In this document: piece by piece, positions 17,884-27,022 of the stretch
Position numbering within the stretch: position 1 is the stretch's first letter
Layout of the letters: each line of letters begins with the position of its first letter
Assembly (NCBI GenBank): GCA_002716385.1
Contig: PBAX01000008.1
Location: 101,182-165,181 of the forward strand
Direction of reading: 5' to 3'
DNA length: 64,000 nt
From: Phycisphaerae bacterium
GTDB lineage: Bacteria; Planctomycetota; Phycisphaerae; Phycisphaerales; SM1A02
Notes under the pieces: generated by a model
Seen by the model: only the letters and a program-made list of their open reading frames with translations
Told to the model about the DNA's origin: nothing
Databases searched by the model: none
Translations under genes and position numbers: made by a program

Positions 17884-19441
17884 TGCAATCGTCGAGCAGG
17901 CGATCGGTGGGGACGCCTGGGATGTGATCGTCGTAGGTGGTGGGGCCAGCGGGCTCGGTACGGCTGTCGACTCCGCAACGCGTGGCTACCGGACGCTGTT
18001 GCTTGAACAGGCGGATTTCGCGAAGGCAACCAGCAGTCGTTCAACGAAACTTGTGCATGGTGGTGTCCGCTACCTTCAGCAGGGCAACATATCCCTTGTG
18101 CGTGAAGCGCTTCACGAGCGTGGTCTGCTCTATGTGAATGCGCCTCATCTTGTAACCAACCTCGCGTTCGTGGTGCCACGATACAAATGGTGGGAAGGTC
18201 CTTTCTACGGCATCGGTCTGAAACTCTACGACCTGCTTGCCGGAAAACTGAACTTGTCGCCCTCCAAGAGCCTGAACCCCGAGAAGACTCTTGAGTTGAT
18301 TCCCAATCTGGAGGAGGAGGGTCTGGATGGCGGCACACGCTATTCGGATGGCCAGTTCGATGATTCTCGCATGTGCGCGACGCTTGTACGCACGGCCATG
18401 GATCATGGGGCGACGATGTTGAACCATGCCCAGGTGACGGGTCTGATCAAGAACGAAAACGACCATGTGACAGGCGTCTCGTTCATGGATGTCGAGACTG
18501 GGCAGCAGCATGAGGTGCATGGGTCGGTCGTCATAAATGCAGCCGGTGTCTTCTCGAACAAGATTCTCAAGATGGAGAATGAAGATGCCGGTACGGTCGT
18601 TGAGCCGAGCCGTGGTGTCCATCTTGTTCTCGATCAGAGCTTTCTTGAGGGCGAAACCGCGATCATGGTTCCGCATACGGACGATGGTCGCATTCTCTTC
18701 GTGATTCCATGGCATGAGCGTTGTCTGGTCGGAACCACGGATGAAAAGGCTCCGGAGCCGGTTCTCGAACCGCGTGCAACTGAAGAGGAGATTGATTTCA
18801 TTCTTCGCAATGCTGCTCGATATCTGGCTCGCGATCCGAAGCGAGAGGATGTCCTGAGTGTGTTTGCCGGTCTTCGTCCGCTCGTCAAGCACGAGGGGCA
18901 GGCGACGAAGAAGATATCCCGTGAACACGAGGTGCTCATCTCACGTGGTGGTCTGGTAACCATCATCGGCGGCAAATGGACCACCTATCGAAGAATGGCC
19001 GAAGACGTCATGGAGGCGGCCATCGATGTGGGTGTGTTGGAAAGAAAGCCATGTGTGACGGCATCGCTTCACTTGCGAGGTTGGCTTGATCGTGAAGATC
19101 CTGCCATGCCCAAGGAGAACTGGCTTCGCGTCTACGGGGCGGATGCCGTCGAGGTGATGTCGGTGTGCGATGAAGTGGAAAGAGGTCATGACAAGCTTCA
19201 TGAACGGCTTCCTTATCCACGTGGCGTCGTGGTACATGCCGTTCGACATGAACTGGCCAGAACCGTCGAGGATGTTCTAGCGCGTCGCACCCGTGCTTTG
19301 CTGCTTGATGCTGCAGCTTCCAGTGAATGTGCTGATGAGGTCGCTCAGTTGATGGCGTTCGAACTGGGGCGGGATTCGGCTTGGATCTCCGAGCAGGTTG
19401 CCCAGTACAGATCTCTGGCAAGTGGTTACCTCTTGAGTTGA
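17873..19441 (+). CDS. glpD: FAD-dependent glycerol-3-phosphate dehydrogenase
   Basis: A 522-aa GlpD/GlpA-type flavoenzyme oxidising glycerol-3-phosphate to dihydroxyacetone phosphate and passing electrons to the quinone pool at the membrane. The FAD fold VVGGGASGLG is at about residues 20-29. The DAO-family motif ATSSRSTKLVHGGVRYL follows, with EPSRGVHLVLD, GTTDEKAPEP and GGKWTTYRRMAED towards the C-terminus. The start ATG 17873 has AGGAGCGG upstream and lies inside the end of glpK, indicating translational coupling. The C-terminal helical domain typical of aerobic GlpD is present. Confidence 0.95.
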   Translation: MKRDAIVEQAIGGDAWDVIVVGGGASGLGTAVDSATRGYRTLLLEQADFAKATSSRSTKLVHGGVRYLQQGNISLVREALHERGLLYVNAPHLVTNLAFVVPRYKWWEGPFYGIGLKLYDLLAGKLNLSPSKSLNPEKTLELIPNLEEEGLDGGTRYSDGQFDDSRMCATLVRTAMDHGATMLNHAQVTGLIKNENDHVTGVSFMDVETGQQHEVHGSVVINAAGVFSNKILKMENEDAGTVVEPSRGVHLVLDQSFLEGETAIMVPHTDDGRILFVIPWHERCLVGTTDEKAPEPVLEPRATEEEIDFILRNAARYLARDPKREDVLSVFAGLRPLVKHEGQATKKISREHEVLISRGGLVTIIGGKWTTYRRMAEDVMEAAIDVGVLERKPCVTASLHLRGWLDREDPAMPKENWLRVYGADAVEVMSVCDEVERGHDKLHERLPYPRGVVVHAVRHELARTVEDVLARRTRALLLDAAASSECADEVAQLMAFELGRDSAWISEQVAQYRSLASGYLLS

Positions 19442-19477
19442 TCGAAGAGTCCGTCTTCCACCGCGTAACTGAAGAAA

Positions 19478-19551
19478 CACCCCGAGCAGGACTCGAACCT
19501 GCGACCTCAGCTTTAGGAAAGCCGCGCTCTATCCATCTGAGCTATCGGGGC
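19478..19551 (-). tRNA. tRNA-Arg (anticodon CCU)
   Basis: A 74-nt cloverleaf on the minus strand. The acceptor stem GCCCCGA / UCGGGGU has one G-U closing pair. The D arm begins GCUC, the anticodon stem is CGGCU/AGCUG with loop UUCCUAA (anticodon CCU, reading AGG), and the T arm GCAGG-UUCGAGU-CCUGC is perfect. Discriminator is G. CCA is not encoded. It lies 36 bases after glpD on the opposite strand. Confidence 0.95.
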
Positions 19552-19555
19552 CTTT

Positions 19556-19756
19556 TCAGTCAAACAGCCCTTTGAATAAGATCATCCCGAACAGGATTGA
19601 ACTCGTCACACCGGTGAGAAACGCCGGCCACCACATGTATTCAGCGACATGCCCTCCTTCGATGAGGAAGTAGGTGATCCATGACGCGACCGCGATCAGG
19701 AGGAGTACCCACGACACGAAATGGGTCATGCGGTGAGATTTTGCCTTGATAGTCAT
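19556..19756 (-). CDS. small two-helix membrane protein
   Basis: A 66-aa protein of unknown family with two predicted transmembrane helices (SWVLLLIAVASWITYFLIEG and the stretch from WWPAFLTG to ILFGMILF) joined by a short polar loop, and a basic N-terminus (KAKSHR). It is supported by AGGAG six bases before the ATG. It lies directly upstream of tRNA-Arg on the same strand and may be cotranscribed with it. Function unknown. Confidence 0.6.
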   Translation of the reverse strand: MTIKAKSHRMTHFVSWVLLLIAVASWITYFLIEGGHVAEYMWWPAFLTGVTSSILFGMILFKGLFD

Positions 19757-19854
19757 TTTGGTCTCCTGATCAAGTCCGAGGCGTCGTGGAGTGGCATTCT
19801 AGGCTCTTCATCCTACCTTCCAGGCCCAATGAGTGACCAGATGCCCGGGTTTGC

Positions 19855-19860
19855 TAGAAT
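19855..19860 (+). promoter_or_regulatory. -10 box TAGAAT of a probable leaderless start
   Basis: TAGAAT ends 8 bases before the ATG at 19869, with no Shine-Dalgarno sequence between. This also excludes the longer open frame starting at 19833. Confidence 0.5.
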
Positions 19861-19868
19861 TACATCGT

Positions 19869-21191
19869 ATGGCGGAAAACTTGGATCCATCACTGACGAT
19901 TGCGGGTGATTCAGACACCTTCGCCTCCGGTCTCTGTCTCGATGACGACACGCTGCTAGGGGATTCCCTGTCCGTCGGTCGGCTCGATCTTCCCGAGCCC
20001 CCCAGCAGCCAGAATCCAGCGAAGTGGTTCAATCACGGCTTGGCCATCCTGAAGAAGGGGGCCTGGTCTCACGCCATCGAGGTCTTCGACCAGTGTCTCT
20101 CAACCGAACACACGGATCAGGACATGATCGCCAGATCATATGCCTTGAAAGGGTATGCCCTCGCCAAGCATGGGCGTGTCGAGGAAGCCATCGTCTGCTA
20201 CAAGTCCTGTCTCGAGATCAATGAGGAATCGATCGAGGCGCTTTCCGGGCTGGCCTGTTCCATGGCGGACATGAACAGGCTGGACAAGGCTCTGAAGTAT
20301 TCCATGAAGGCCTGTGCCGCCAGACCTGAAAATGGTCCACTCCGATACAACCTTGGCAACATCTATCTGCGCATGAACGAGCTCGAGCAGGCGGTCGCCG
20401 CCTATGGGGCATCGATATCGCTGCTTGTTGGGTTGTTTCCCGCCTGGGTTAATCTCGCAGCAGCCCATGCTGCGATGAAGGAGTACGACAAGGCATTGGA
20501 GGCATTGGATTACGCCGTAGTTCTCCAGCCGGATTCAAGGCGTGCGCACGTCAACAGGGGGCTCGTCCTGGCAAGGCTCAAGCGCTGGGAAGAGGCGTCT
20601 GCCGCTCTCGCCAAGTCGATAAACATAGCGCCTGAGTATGCTCGAGGCTACATCATCCTTTCGCTCGTCGAAAGTTGTCGTGGCAACGACATTCAGGCGA
20701 TCTCCGTCCTGAACACATGCATAGACAGGGGGCTGATGCTTCCCAAGGCATATCACAACCTCGGGCTCATCCACAGTCGTCTGGGTAATCATGAACAGGC
20801 CCTGGCCGCCTACATGACGGCAGTACAGATCAGGCCCGAATACGCCAAAGCCTTCCGAAGCATGGGTATCGAACACCTGAAGCATCAGGAGCATGCAGAG
20901 GCCAGAGAGGCATTCGAGAAGGCGATCGAATACAGGCCATCACTTGCATCGGCCTGGGTTGGACTGGCGGATCTTGCGAGGATCGACAACGATCCCGAGA
21001 AATGTCTTGGATTGCTCGAGTCTGCGATTTCGCATGATCCACTAGATCCTGAAATCAACTCGAAGCTGGTCATGGCGCTGGTTGAAAACGGTGACCAGCA
21101 GAAGGCTCGTCACCAGTTCCAGATTCTCGAACAGCAGGCTCCCAGAAAAGCCAATAAGATCAAGTCATTCGTCTATCCCGAAGAGGCCTAG
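19869..21191 (+). CDS. tetratricopeptide repeat protein
   Basis: A 440-aa cytosolic protein built of consecutive 34-residue TPR units from about residue 50 to the C-terminus. Typical positions are visible: AKHGRVEEAIVCYKSCLEIN, MNELEQAVAAYGASISL, LKRWEEASAALAKSINIAPE, LGNHEQALAAYMTAVQIRPE, HAEAREAFEKAIEYRPS. There is no signal peptide, enzyme domain or DNA-binding domain, so it is probably an adaptor or scaffold. ATG 19869 is preferred because a -10 box sits just upstream. It converges with the HdeD-like gene 31 bases later. Confidence 0.85.
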   Translation: MAENLDPSLTIAGDSDTFASGLCLDDDTLLGDSLSVGRLDLPEPPSSQNPAKWFNHGLAILKKGAWSHAIEVFDQCLSTEHTDQDMIARSYALKGYALAKHGRVEEAIVCYKSCLEINEESIEALSGLACSMADMNRLDKALKYSMKACAARPENGPLRYNLGNIYLRMNELEQAVAAYGASISLLVGLFPAWVNLAAAHAAMKEYDKALEALDYAVVLQPDSRRAHVNRGLVLARLKRWEEASAALAKSINIAPEYARGYIILSLVESCRGNDIQAISVLNTCIDRGLMLPKAYHNLGLIHSRLGNHEQALAAYMTAVQIRPEYAKAFRSMGIEHLKHQEHAEAREAFEKAIEYRPSLASAWVGLADLARIDNDPEKCLGLLESAISHDPLDPEINSKLVMALVENGDQQKARHQFQILEQQAPRKANKIKSFVYPEEA

Positions 21192-21222
21192 CGAATCAGC
21201 TCGGCTTCCGGATGGGGATCGT

Positions 21223-21792
21223 TCATTCGATCGATTTGGTCTGGTTTCTCAGTTTTCTCATCATCCCGTTTGTATACACGGATTGCATGATGAGATCGAT
21301 TCCAACGAAGAGAATGAGCAGCACGACGCCCAGTTGCGCAATCGAAGGAATCCAGAATAGGGTCCCGATCACAATGGCGGCGATTCCATGTGAAAGGAGG
21401 AACGGCCAGCTCGGGTTGGTTCGCCGACTCAGCGCCATGCTGGATTCAACGATTCCTCTGATGATCAGAAGGATGGCGAGGATGGCTCTCAGGGCTTCCT
21501 GCGATTCCATTGGCCAGATGATCAGGATGACGCCGAGCACGATCGGCACGATCGAAGTGAGCCAGAGCATCGTATGGAGATCCCGATCCTTTGTCATGGC
21601 CCAGAGCCGGATTCCAAGGAAGATGCCGATGATGCCCGTAATGACTCCGAAGATTCGGATGAGGAAGGTGTCGGCAGTAGCTGGATCAACGCCAATGATG
21701 ACGATGGCTGCCAAGAGGACGAGAAGAATGCCATCCATCAACAGCATCCATGCAGTGAGACCTCGAGGTGCGGTGGTGGCGATGTCATTCAC
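21223..21792 (-). CDS. HdeD/DUF308-like membrane protein
   Basis: A 189-aa integral membrane protein with six predicted hydrophobic helices and the repeated small-residue pattern of the HdeD/DUF308 family (GIIGIFLGIRLWAM; ALRAILAILLIIRGIVE; the last helices end with VLLILFVGIDLIMQ). HdeD proteins are linked to acid resistance in E. coli, but the molecular role is unclear and may differ here. The start is GTG 21792, because AGGAG lies 9 bases upstream, whereas the longer frame to 21840 has none. It is divergent from the small RHH-like gene with only about 20-30 bases between. Confidence 0.8.
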   Translation of the reverse strand: MNDIATTAPRGLTAWMLLMDGILLVLLAAIVIIGVDPATADTFLIRIFGVITGIIGIFLGIRLWAMTKDRDLHTMLWLTSIVPIVLGVILIIWPMESQEALRAILAILLIIRGIVESSMALSRRTNPSWPFLLSHGIAAIVIGTLFWIPSIAQLGVVLLILFVGIDLIMQSVYTNGMMRKLRNQTKSIE

Positions 21793-21812
21793 GATTCGTA
21801 TCTCCTGATACC

Positions 21813-22007
21813 ATGTTGGCCATGAGCAATAAGCAATCAATCGAAGTTGAATTGACGGAAAAGCAGATTGAGTATATCGACGAGATGGTCGAGAGATTCA
21901 TGCTCCCTGATCGCTCCAAAGCAATCAGATGCCTGATCAACTTCCCAAGAGAGGAAAAGAGCGAGGAAGAGCGGGTCTTCGGCGAGATTCGATGTCTGGA
22001 TTGCTGA
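21813..22007 (+). CDS. small ribbon-helix-helix-like protein
   Basis: A protein of 61 to 64 aa; ATG 21813 and ATG 21822 are both possible, the second beginning MSNKQSIEVELTEKQ. The pattern beta strand (SIEVELTEKQ), helix (IEYIDEMVERFM), turn, helix (DRSKAIRCLINF) fits the MetJ/Arc ribbon-helix-helix fold used for DNA binding and antitoxins. No toxin gene is adjacent. The divergent spacing to the HdeD-like gene is so short that their promoters must overlap, so autoregulation of both is plausible. No strong Shine-Dalgarno sequence. Confidence 0.5.
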   Translation: MLAMSNKQSIEVELTEKQIEYIDEMVERFMLPDRSKAIRCLINFPREEKSEEERVFGEIRCLDC

Positions 22008-22014
22008 TCTTCGT

Positions 22015-24102
22015 TCAGCAAATCTCAATATCGAGTTGTGTCCTGAGCGCGGCAATGCCGGCTGGTTCGCCGATCACGATGAGGTGATCGTCCTCCCTCA
22101 GTATGGTCTTGCCTGTCGGAATATGCCGCTCTTCCTGTGAATAGACAAGTGCGACAAGCACATCCTCCGGGAACGATATCTCGGAAAGGCGTTTCCCAAT
22201 CCAGTCTCGGCAGGAGGTGTGGCTGTCCACGGTAAGGGTGAGGCTTCGATCGTTTCTTAGCAGGGATGCCTTGATTTCAGCAGGGCTTCGAGCATCCTGC
22301 CAGCTCTTCATGAACCCATCCTGTTCGACCGCGCTGGCGAGGCTGGCCAGCAGGCGAAGATGCTGTGTGGGGTCCTCATCCGGGCTTGCCATGAAGAACA
22401 TGGCGTAGACATGCTCCTCGTGGGTTACATCACCGGTGCCGTGGCCGACCTGAATGTCTATGCCCTCTGCGCATCTGACGAGCACGAGATACGGTCTTTG
22501 AAGACCAGTCAATCGAAGGTGGGGAAGCGCGACGCCTCCCATCACCGGAGTTGCTCCAAGTCGTGTTCCTTCGAGAAACTGCTTATGGAACCGGTCGCTT
22601 GGTACACCAGTCTCCTCCGACAGTTCCTGCGAGACCCGCTGTGAAACATCCCGGAATGAATCCGATGAACTGCCTTCCAGGAAACTTGCTCTGGCGATGA
22701 TTTCATCGAAGGGATCGGCTGGCCGAAGTCCCTTCTCCTTGATGATTCCCCTGAGCTCGATGTCGAGTGGATCGTACGGTTGGCGTCCCAGCCGGGAGAA
22801 CAGATGGTAGATCGCGCCCTCTCGTCGAACTCGACGTGAGGCATACATCCTGAACCATCCGAAGGACAGAACGATAAGGCCGATCGTGAACAGGATCGGT
22901 ATCCAGCCGAGCAGAATCATGCAGGCTCCACATCCAAGCAGGCCGATGGTGGGCAACCATGGATAGAAGGGTGCCTTGAATCCGGGATCGTAGGAGTCGA
23001 GCTTGCTTTCCCGCATCACGATGAGTGCGGCACACAGCATCCCGAAAAGGAGGAGCTTTGTCGTGCCGGCGTATTTCGCAATCACCAGAGGATCCAGTAG
23101 AAGTATCTGAAGCGCGATCAAAATCACCGTGACGATGATGGCGGTCACGGGTGTTCCGAAGCGGCCCAACCGTCGGAACATGGCTGGAACCATGTGATCA
23201 CGGCTCATCGCCATTGGGTACCGCGAGGCGCTCAGTATGCCGGCGTTCGCTGCGGAAAGAAACGAGGCGATCGCGGCAATGGAGATCACGATCATGCCCG
23301 CTCGTCCGGCGAAGAACTGGGCGGCCAGCGCCGCCGGCGTGTCGCTTTCCGCGAGTTCGGCAGCCGGTATGGTGCCGATCATGACAGCCACGCCGCCCAT
23401 GTAGAGCAGAAACGCTGCAATGAGAGCCAGAATGATGCCAAGGGGGATGTTTCGTTCAGGACTTCTGACTTCCTCCGCGACGCTGGCGACCTTGGTCAAG
23501 CCCATGTATGAGACAAGGACGATACCCGTCATCGAGATGACGTTGTATGAACCCGCTGCCATGAAGTCATCGAAGTGCGAGGTGTTGATGTCAGTGCTGC
23601 CCTGGAAGATGAACCAGATGAGCAGAAGCACCACGCCGACCACAAGGACATTCTGCATCTTGGCGGCTTTGCCGACACCAAGCGTGTTGATGATGCCGAA
23701 GACTACCGCGAGGCCGATGGCGATCAGGGTGATGGGAGCGTCATCGACGAAGAGGGCTATGTAGTAGCCCGAGCCCACCAGGACGAAGCTGGTCTTCAGT
23801 GTCAGGGAGATCCACGAACCGAGTCCCGCCACGGCTCCCGCAAGTGGCCCAAACGCTCGATCCAGATAGAAATAGACGCCGCCAGCCTTTGGCATCGCCG
23901 TGGTCAGTTCCGACTTGCAGAGCAGTGGAGGCGCCACGACTAGGGCGGCGAGCACATAGGACACCAGCAAGGCCGGCCCGACTTCCTTGAAAGCCATTCC
24001 CGGGAGGAAGAAAATGCTGCTGATGGTCGTACCAAGCGCGATGGCGAAGACGCCCAGCAGCGAGATATCTTTCTTGAGAGTGCCTGATTTGGGTGCAGCC
24101 AT
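22015..24102 (-). CDS. APC-superfamily amino-acid permease fused to PTS EIIA-like and TrkA-C-like domains
   Basis: A 695-aa inner-membrane transporter. Residues about 10-435 form a 12-helix APC permease (first helix GVFAIALGTTISSIFFLPG; helix 3 region PKAGGVYFYLDRAFGPLAG is characteristic). After a cytosolic linker, residues about 470-615 resemble a fructose/nitrogen-type EIIA domain with the phosphorylatable His in GGVALPHLRL. The last 70 residues resemble a TrkA-C/RCK-C ligand-binding domain (TILREDDHLIVIGEP). The tail domains suggest control of uptake by phosphorylation or a nucleotide. Start ATG 24102 is chosen because the promoter box ATTCTA (TAGAAT on the minus strand) lies at 24146-24151, downstream of the longer start at 24165. 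Confidence 0.88.
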   Translation of the reverse strand: MAAPKSGTLKKDISLLGVFAIALGTTISSIFFLPGMAFKEVGPALLVSYVLAALVVAPPLLCKSELTTAMPKAGGVYFYLDRAFGPLAGAVAGLGSWISLTLKTSFVLVGSGYYIALFVDDAPITLIAIGLAVVFGIINTLGVGKAAKMQNVLVVGVVLLLIWFIFQGSTDINTSHFDDFMAAGSYNVISMTGIVLVSYMGLTKVASVAEEVRSPERNIPLGIILALIAAFLLYMGGVAVMIGTIPAAELAESDTPAALAAQFFAGRAGMIVISIAAIASFLSAANAGILSASRYPMAMSRDHMVPAMFRRLGRFGTPVTAIIVTVILIALQILLLDPLVIAKYAGTTKLLLFGMLCAALIVMRESKLDSYDPGFKAPFYPWLPTIGLLGCGACMILLGWIPILFTIGLIVLSFGWFRMYASRRVRREGAIYHLFSRLGRQPYDPLDIELRGIIKEKGLRPADPFDEIIARASFLEGSSSDSFRDVSQRVSQELSEETGVPSDRFHKQFLEGTRLGATPVMGGVALPHLRLTGLQRPYLVLVRCAEGIDIQVGHGTGDVTHEEHVYAMFFMASPDEDPTQHLRLLASLASAVEQDGFMKSWQDARSPAEIKASLLRNDRSLTLTVDSHTSCRDWIGKRLSEISFPEDVLVALVYSQEERHIPTGKTILREDDHLIVIGEPAGIAALRTQLDIEIC

Positions 24103-24175
24103 ACGGTTTTTCCAGTGACCGCCCGCACCTTGCGTGGCGGAATTGATTCTACCCCAGAATTCCATTGAGTTGCGC

Positions 24176-24181
24176 TACAAT
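24176..24181 (+). promoter_or_regulatory. -10 box TACAAT for paaN-paaY, beside a divergent TAGAAT
   Basis: TACAAT at 24176-24181 faces paaN. On the opposite strand TAGAAT (plus-strand ATTCTA, 24146-24151) faces the APC permease gene. The two divergent promoters are about 25 bases apart, close enough for one regulator to affect both. Confidence 0.45.
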
Positions 24182-24240
24182 GGAGGCGTCGTTGCCAATC
24201 GGGCATGACTTCAACCAGCCCCTCAGAAGGACATAAGCCA

Positions 24241-25932
24241 GTGTCTCACGAACTCTTTGACCGTCATAGCAAGACCCTGAATGCCGCCTTGGAAGCCATC
24301 GAAACCCGCGCTTTCTGGGCGGCCTACCCCGAAGTTCCCAGCGGCAAGATCTACGGGGAGACAGCGCGTGAGGATGGCCTCAACGCCTGGAAAGCTAGAC
24401 TCGGCAAGAAGGCGGATACGCAGCAGCCCGGTACTCAGGGCTGGGTCGGCGGCGAAGTATCGCCATACGGTGTCGAACTCGGTACCGAATACCCCTCACC
24501 TGATCTCGACGTACTTGTTCCAGCCGCGGTCGAATCGATGAAGAGCTGGAAGAGGGCTGACGCGAAGACGAGGACGGGCGTGTGTCTGGAGATTCTCGAT
24601 CGCTTGAACAAGCGTTCATTCGAGATGGGCTTCGCGGTGATGCACACCACCGGTCAAGGGTTCATGATGGCATTTCAGGCAGGTGGTCCTCATGCGCAGG
24701 ATCGTGGTCTGGAGGCGGTTGCCTGTGCCTGGCGTGAAATGACCCGTTGCCCTTCGAATGCCACCTGGAGCAAGCGGGTCTCCAAGACGGACACGGTGAC
24801 GCTGAACAAGACCTATCGGATTATCCCGCGGGGTGTGGCGATCAACATCGGTTGTTCGACCTTCCCGACCTGGAACAGCTATCCGGGGCTCTTCGCGAGT
24901 CTCGCCACCGGAAACGCCGTCATCATCAAGCCCCATCCGGGTGCCGTCATGCCGCTTGCCTTGACGGTCGAGATCGCCAGGGACGTCATCTCCGAAGCTG
25001 GATTCGATCCCAATCTGATCACACTCGCCTGCGATTCGATCGATTCGCCGATCGCCCAGGATCTGGTCATGAGACCCGAAGTGGGCATCGTCGACTACAC
25101 CGGCGGCAATGCGTTCGGTGACTGGATCGAGGCCAATGTCCGCCATGCTCAGGTCTACACCGAGAAGGCCGGCATCAATACTGTCATCCTTGATGGTTGT
25201 GAGGACATCAAGCAGATGACCGGGAATCTGGCCTTCTCATTGAGTCTCTACTCCGGTCAGATGTGCACGACTCCCCAGAACATCTACATTCCGGCCGACG
25301 GCATCGACACGCCGGATGGTCGAGTCTCCTTCGACGACACGGCCGGTGCCCTGATCAAGGCATTGAACTGGTTCCTGTCCGAACCCGCTCGTGCGGCCGA
25401 GGTGTGCGGTGCCATCCAATCGCAAGCGACGGCTCAACGAATCGAGTCGGCCGCGGCCAGTGGGGCGACCGTTCTTCGAGCCTCGGATCCCATCGAGAAC
25501 GAACACTTTCCCGAAGCGAGAACGGCCACGCCGCTGGTGCTTCAGGTCGATGCCACCGAAACGAAGACCTTCCAGCAGGAGATGTTCGGCCCGATCATCT
25601 ACATCATCAAGACGTCAGGATCGGCGGAGTCGCTGTCGCTGGCATCGGAGGGTGCCAGCCAATGCGGTGCCCTCACCTGTGCCATGTACAGTCGTGACGA
25701 GAAGGTGATCGAGGACGTCGTCGACACGATGACCGATGCCGGCGTCGCGGTTTCCTGCAATCTCACCGGACACATCTGGGTCAACCAGTCCGCTGCCTAC
25801 AGCGATTTCCATGTCTCGGGTGCCAATCCCGCCGGAAATGCCACGCTGTGCGATGCGGCCTTCGTCGCCAATCGTTTCCGAACGGTGGCCTCCAGAATTC
25901 CGGTCGCGGCGCCCGTCGAGGCGGTCAGCTGA
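24241..25932 (+). CDS. paaN: phenylacetic acid degradation protein PaaN (aldehyde dehydrogenase family)
   Basis: A 563-aa aldehyde-dehydrogenase-fold protein matching the PaaN family. The N-terminal signature is SHELFDRH, then YPEVPSGKIYGE. It also has the NAD-site IGCSTFPTWNSYPGLFASLA and the catalytic Cys in LYSGQMCTTPQN. In the phenylacetate pathway this family is placed at oxidation of the ring-opened semialdehyde CoA ester. The MaoC-type hydratase domain of PaaZ is absent. I choose GTG 24241 because AAGGA lies 9 bases upstream and family members begin at this motif; ATG 24205 is in frame and would add 12 residues. paaY starts within its stop codon. Confidence 0.88.
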   Translation: MSHELFDRHSKTLNAALEAIETRAFWAAYPEVPSGKIYGETAREDGLNAWKARLGKKADTQQPGTQGWVGGEVSPYGVELGTEYPSPDLDVLVPAAVESMKSWKRADAKTRTGVCLEILDRLNKRSFEMGFAVMHTTGQGFMMAFQAGGPHAQDRGLEAVACAWREMTRCPSNATWSKRVSKTDTVTLNKTYRIIPRGVAINIGCSTFPTWNSYPGLFASLATGNAVIIKPHPGAVMPLALTVEIARDVISEAGFDPNLITLACDSIDSPIAQDLVMRPEVGIVDYTGGNAFGDWIEANVRHAQVYTEKAGINTVILDGCEDIKQMTGNLAFSLSLYSGQMCTTPQNIYIPADGIDTPDGRVSFDDTAGALIKALNWFLSEPARAAEVCGAIQSQATAQRIESAAASGATVLRASDPIENEHFPEARTATPLVLQVDATETKTFQQEMFGPIIYIIKTSGSAESLSLASEGASQCGALTCAMYSRDEKVIEDVVDTMTDAGVAVSCNLTGHIWVNQSAAYSDFHVSGANPAGNATLCDAAFVANRFRTVASRIPVAAPVEAVS

Positions 25933-26531
25933 TGCCGGCCTACGAATACGAGGGCGTACGCCCGGTCGTGCATCCATCGGCCTTCGTTCATGAGACGGCG
26001 GTCCTGATCGGTGATGTGATCATCGGGGAAGGATGTCTGGTCGGACCCAATGCGGTGCTGCGTGGGGACATCGGTCGTCTCGAGATGAAGGCCGGCAGCA
26101 ACATACAGGACACCTGTGTGGTCCATTGCTTCCCTGGCAAGGACGTCGTCATCGAGGAGAACGGACATGTCGGCCATGGGGCGGTGCTGCATGGTTGCCG
26201 GGTCGGCCGCAATGCGTTGATCGGGATCAATGCCGTGCTGATGGACGATGTCGAGGTTGGTGAGAACGCGATCGTCGGCGCCCTGGCCTTCGTCAAGGAA
26301 GGCACGGTGATTCCACCGGCCACGCTGTATGCCGGAGCACCGGCGAAGCAGATACGGGAACTGTCGGAAAAGGAAGTCGGCTGGAAAAGCAGGGGCACCG
26401 AGGTCTATCAGCATCTGGCTCAGCGACATGCGGCCACCGGTGATTGCGTCGAGCCGTTGACGGAGGTTGAACCGGATCGTCAGCGGGTTCCCGATGTCCT
26501 GTATGAAACCAAGAAGACCTCGGGCCGCTGA
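25932..26531 (+). CDS. paaY: PaaY-like hexapeptide-repeat thioesterase (gamma-carbonic-anhydrase fold)
   Basis: A 199-aa left-handed beta-helix protein with hexapeptide repeats from about residue 12 (VHPSAFVHETAVLIGDVIIG) to about 150. The metal-binding His residues appear in NIQDTCVVHCFPG and GHVGHGAVLHGC. PaaY hydrolyses dead-end hydroxylated CoA esters from the phenylacetate pathway and so frees CoA. The ATG shares one base with the paaN stop (TGATG), so the two are translationally coupled. The C-terminal extension after residue 165 is typical of PaaY and longer than in plain gamma-carbonic anhydrases. Confidence 0.88.
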   Translation: MPAYEYEGVRPVVHPSAFVHETAVLIGDVIIGEGCLVGPNAVLRGDIGRLEMKAGSNIQDTCVVHCFPGKDVVIEENGHVGHGAVLHGCRVGRNALIGINAVLMDDVEVGENAIVGALAFVKEGTVIPPATLYAGAPAKQIRELSEKEVGWKSRGTEVYQHLAQRHAATGDCVEPLTEVEPDRQRVPDVLYETKKTSGR

Positions 26532-26536
26532 TTCAA

Positions 26537-27022
26537 TCAGCCTTGCTCGTTGGATTTCCGAGCCTTGAGCATCTCGAAGCACCAGGCTGGGCCGACGAGT
26601 CTGTGGCCACCCGTCATGTAGACGGATTTTCCATTTCTATTCAGTTTGCTTAGCTCCTCCCAGCGAATACTCATTGGGATCGCACCGAACCATCGAAGGA
26701 ATGCGACAGGTTCCAGATGGAGGTACTGATCATCGACACTGGCATGGACGGACCATCCCAGGTTTATCAGTCCAAGGGAGAATGATTGGAATCTTCTTGT
26801 GATGGCATCGTCGGCAATCGGCTGTGCGGGATGCCGTCGCGCGATGGGAGTCCACATCCCCTTGAAGACCAGAACCATGATGATCGGCGCCTCGAGGATG
26901 CAGGTGGTTATGAGAAGGGCAGTGGCATAGGGGTTGTTCGGGCTCTTGAGGACCCAGACCAGTGGCAGTGTCCAGAGTGCACAGATGCCAAGAATCACCA
27001 GGAGGATGACCGCTTGCCTCAC
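26537..27022 (-). CDS. membrane protein of unknown function downstream of the E3-like gene
   Basis: About 161 aa with two N-terminal transmembrane helices (AVILLVILGICALWTLPLVW and ALLITTCILEAPIIMVLVF) and a cytosolic C-terminal domain of about 100 residues containing a PH-like pattern (SVHASVDDQYLHLEPVAFL ... ISIRWEELSKL). I do not recognise the family. GTG 27022 overlaps the upstream stop as GTGA, which favours it; TTG 27037 is an alternative 5 codons earlier. It converges with paaY five bases apart. Confidence 0.6.
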   Translation of the reverse strand: MRQAVILLVILGICALWTLPLVWVLKSPNNPYATALLITTCILEAPIIMVLVFKGMWTPIARRHPAQPIADDAITRRFQSFSLGLINLGWSVHASVDDQYLHLEPVAFLRWFGAIPMSIRWEELSKLNRNGKSVYMTGGHRLVGPAWCFEMLKARKSNEQG

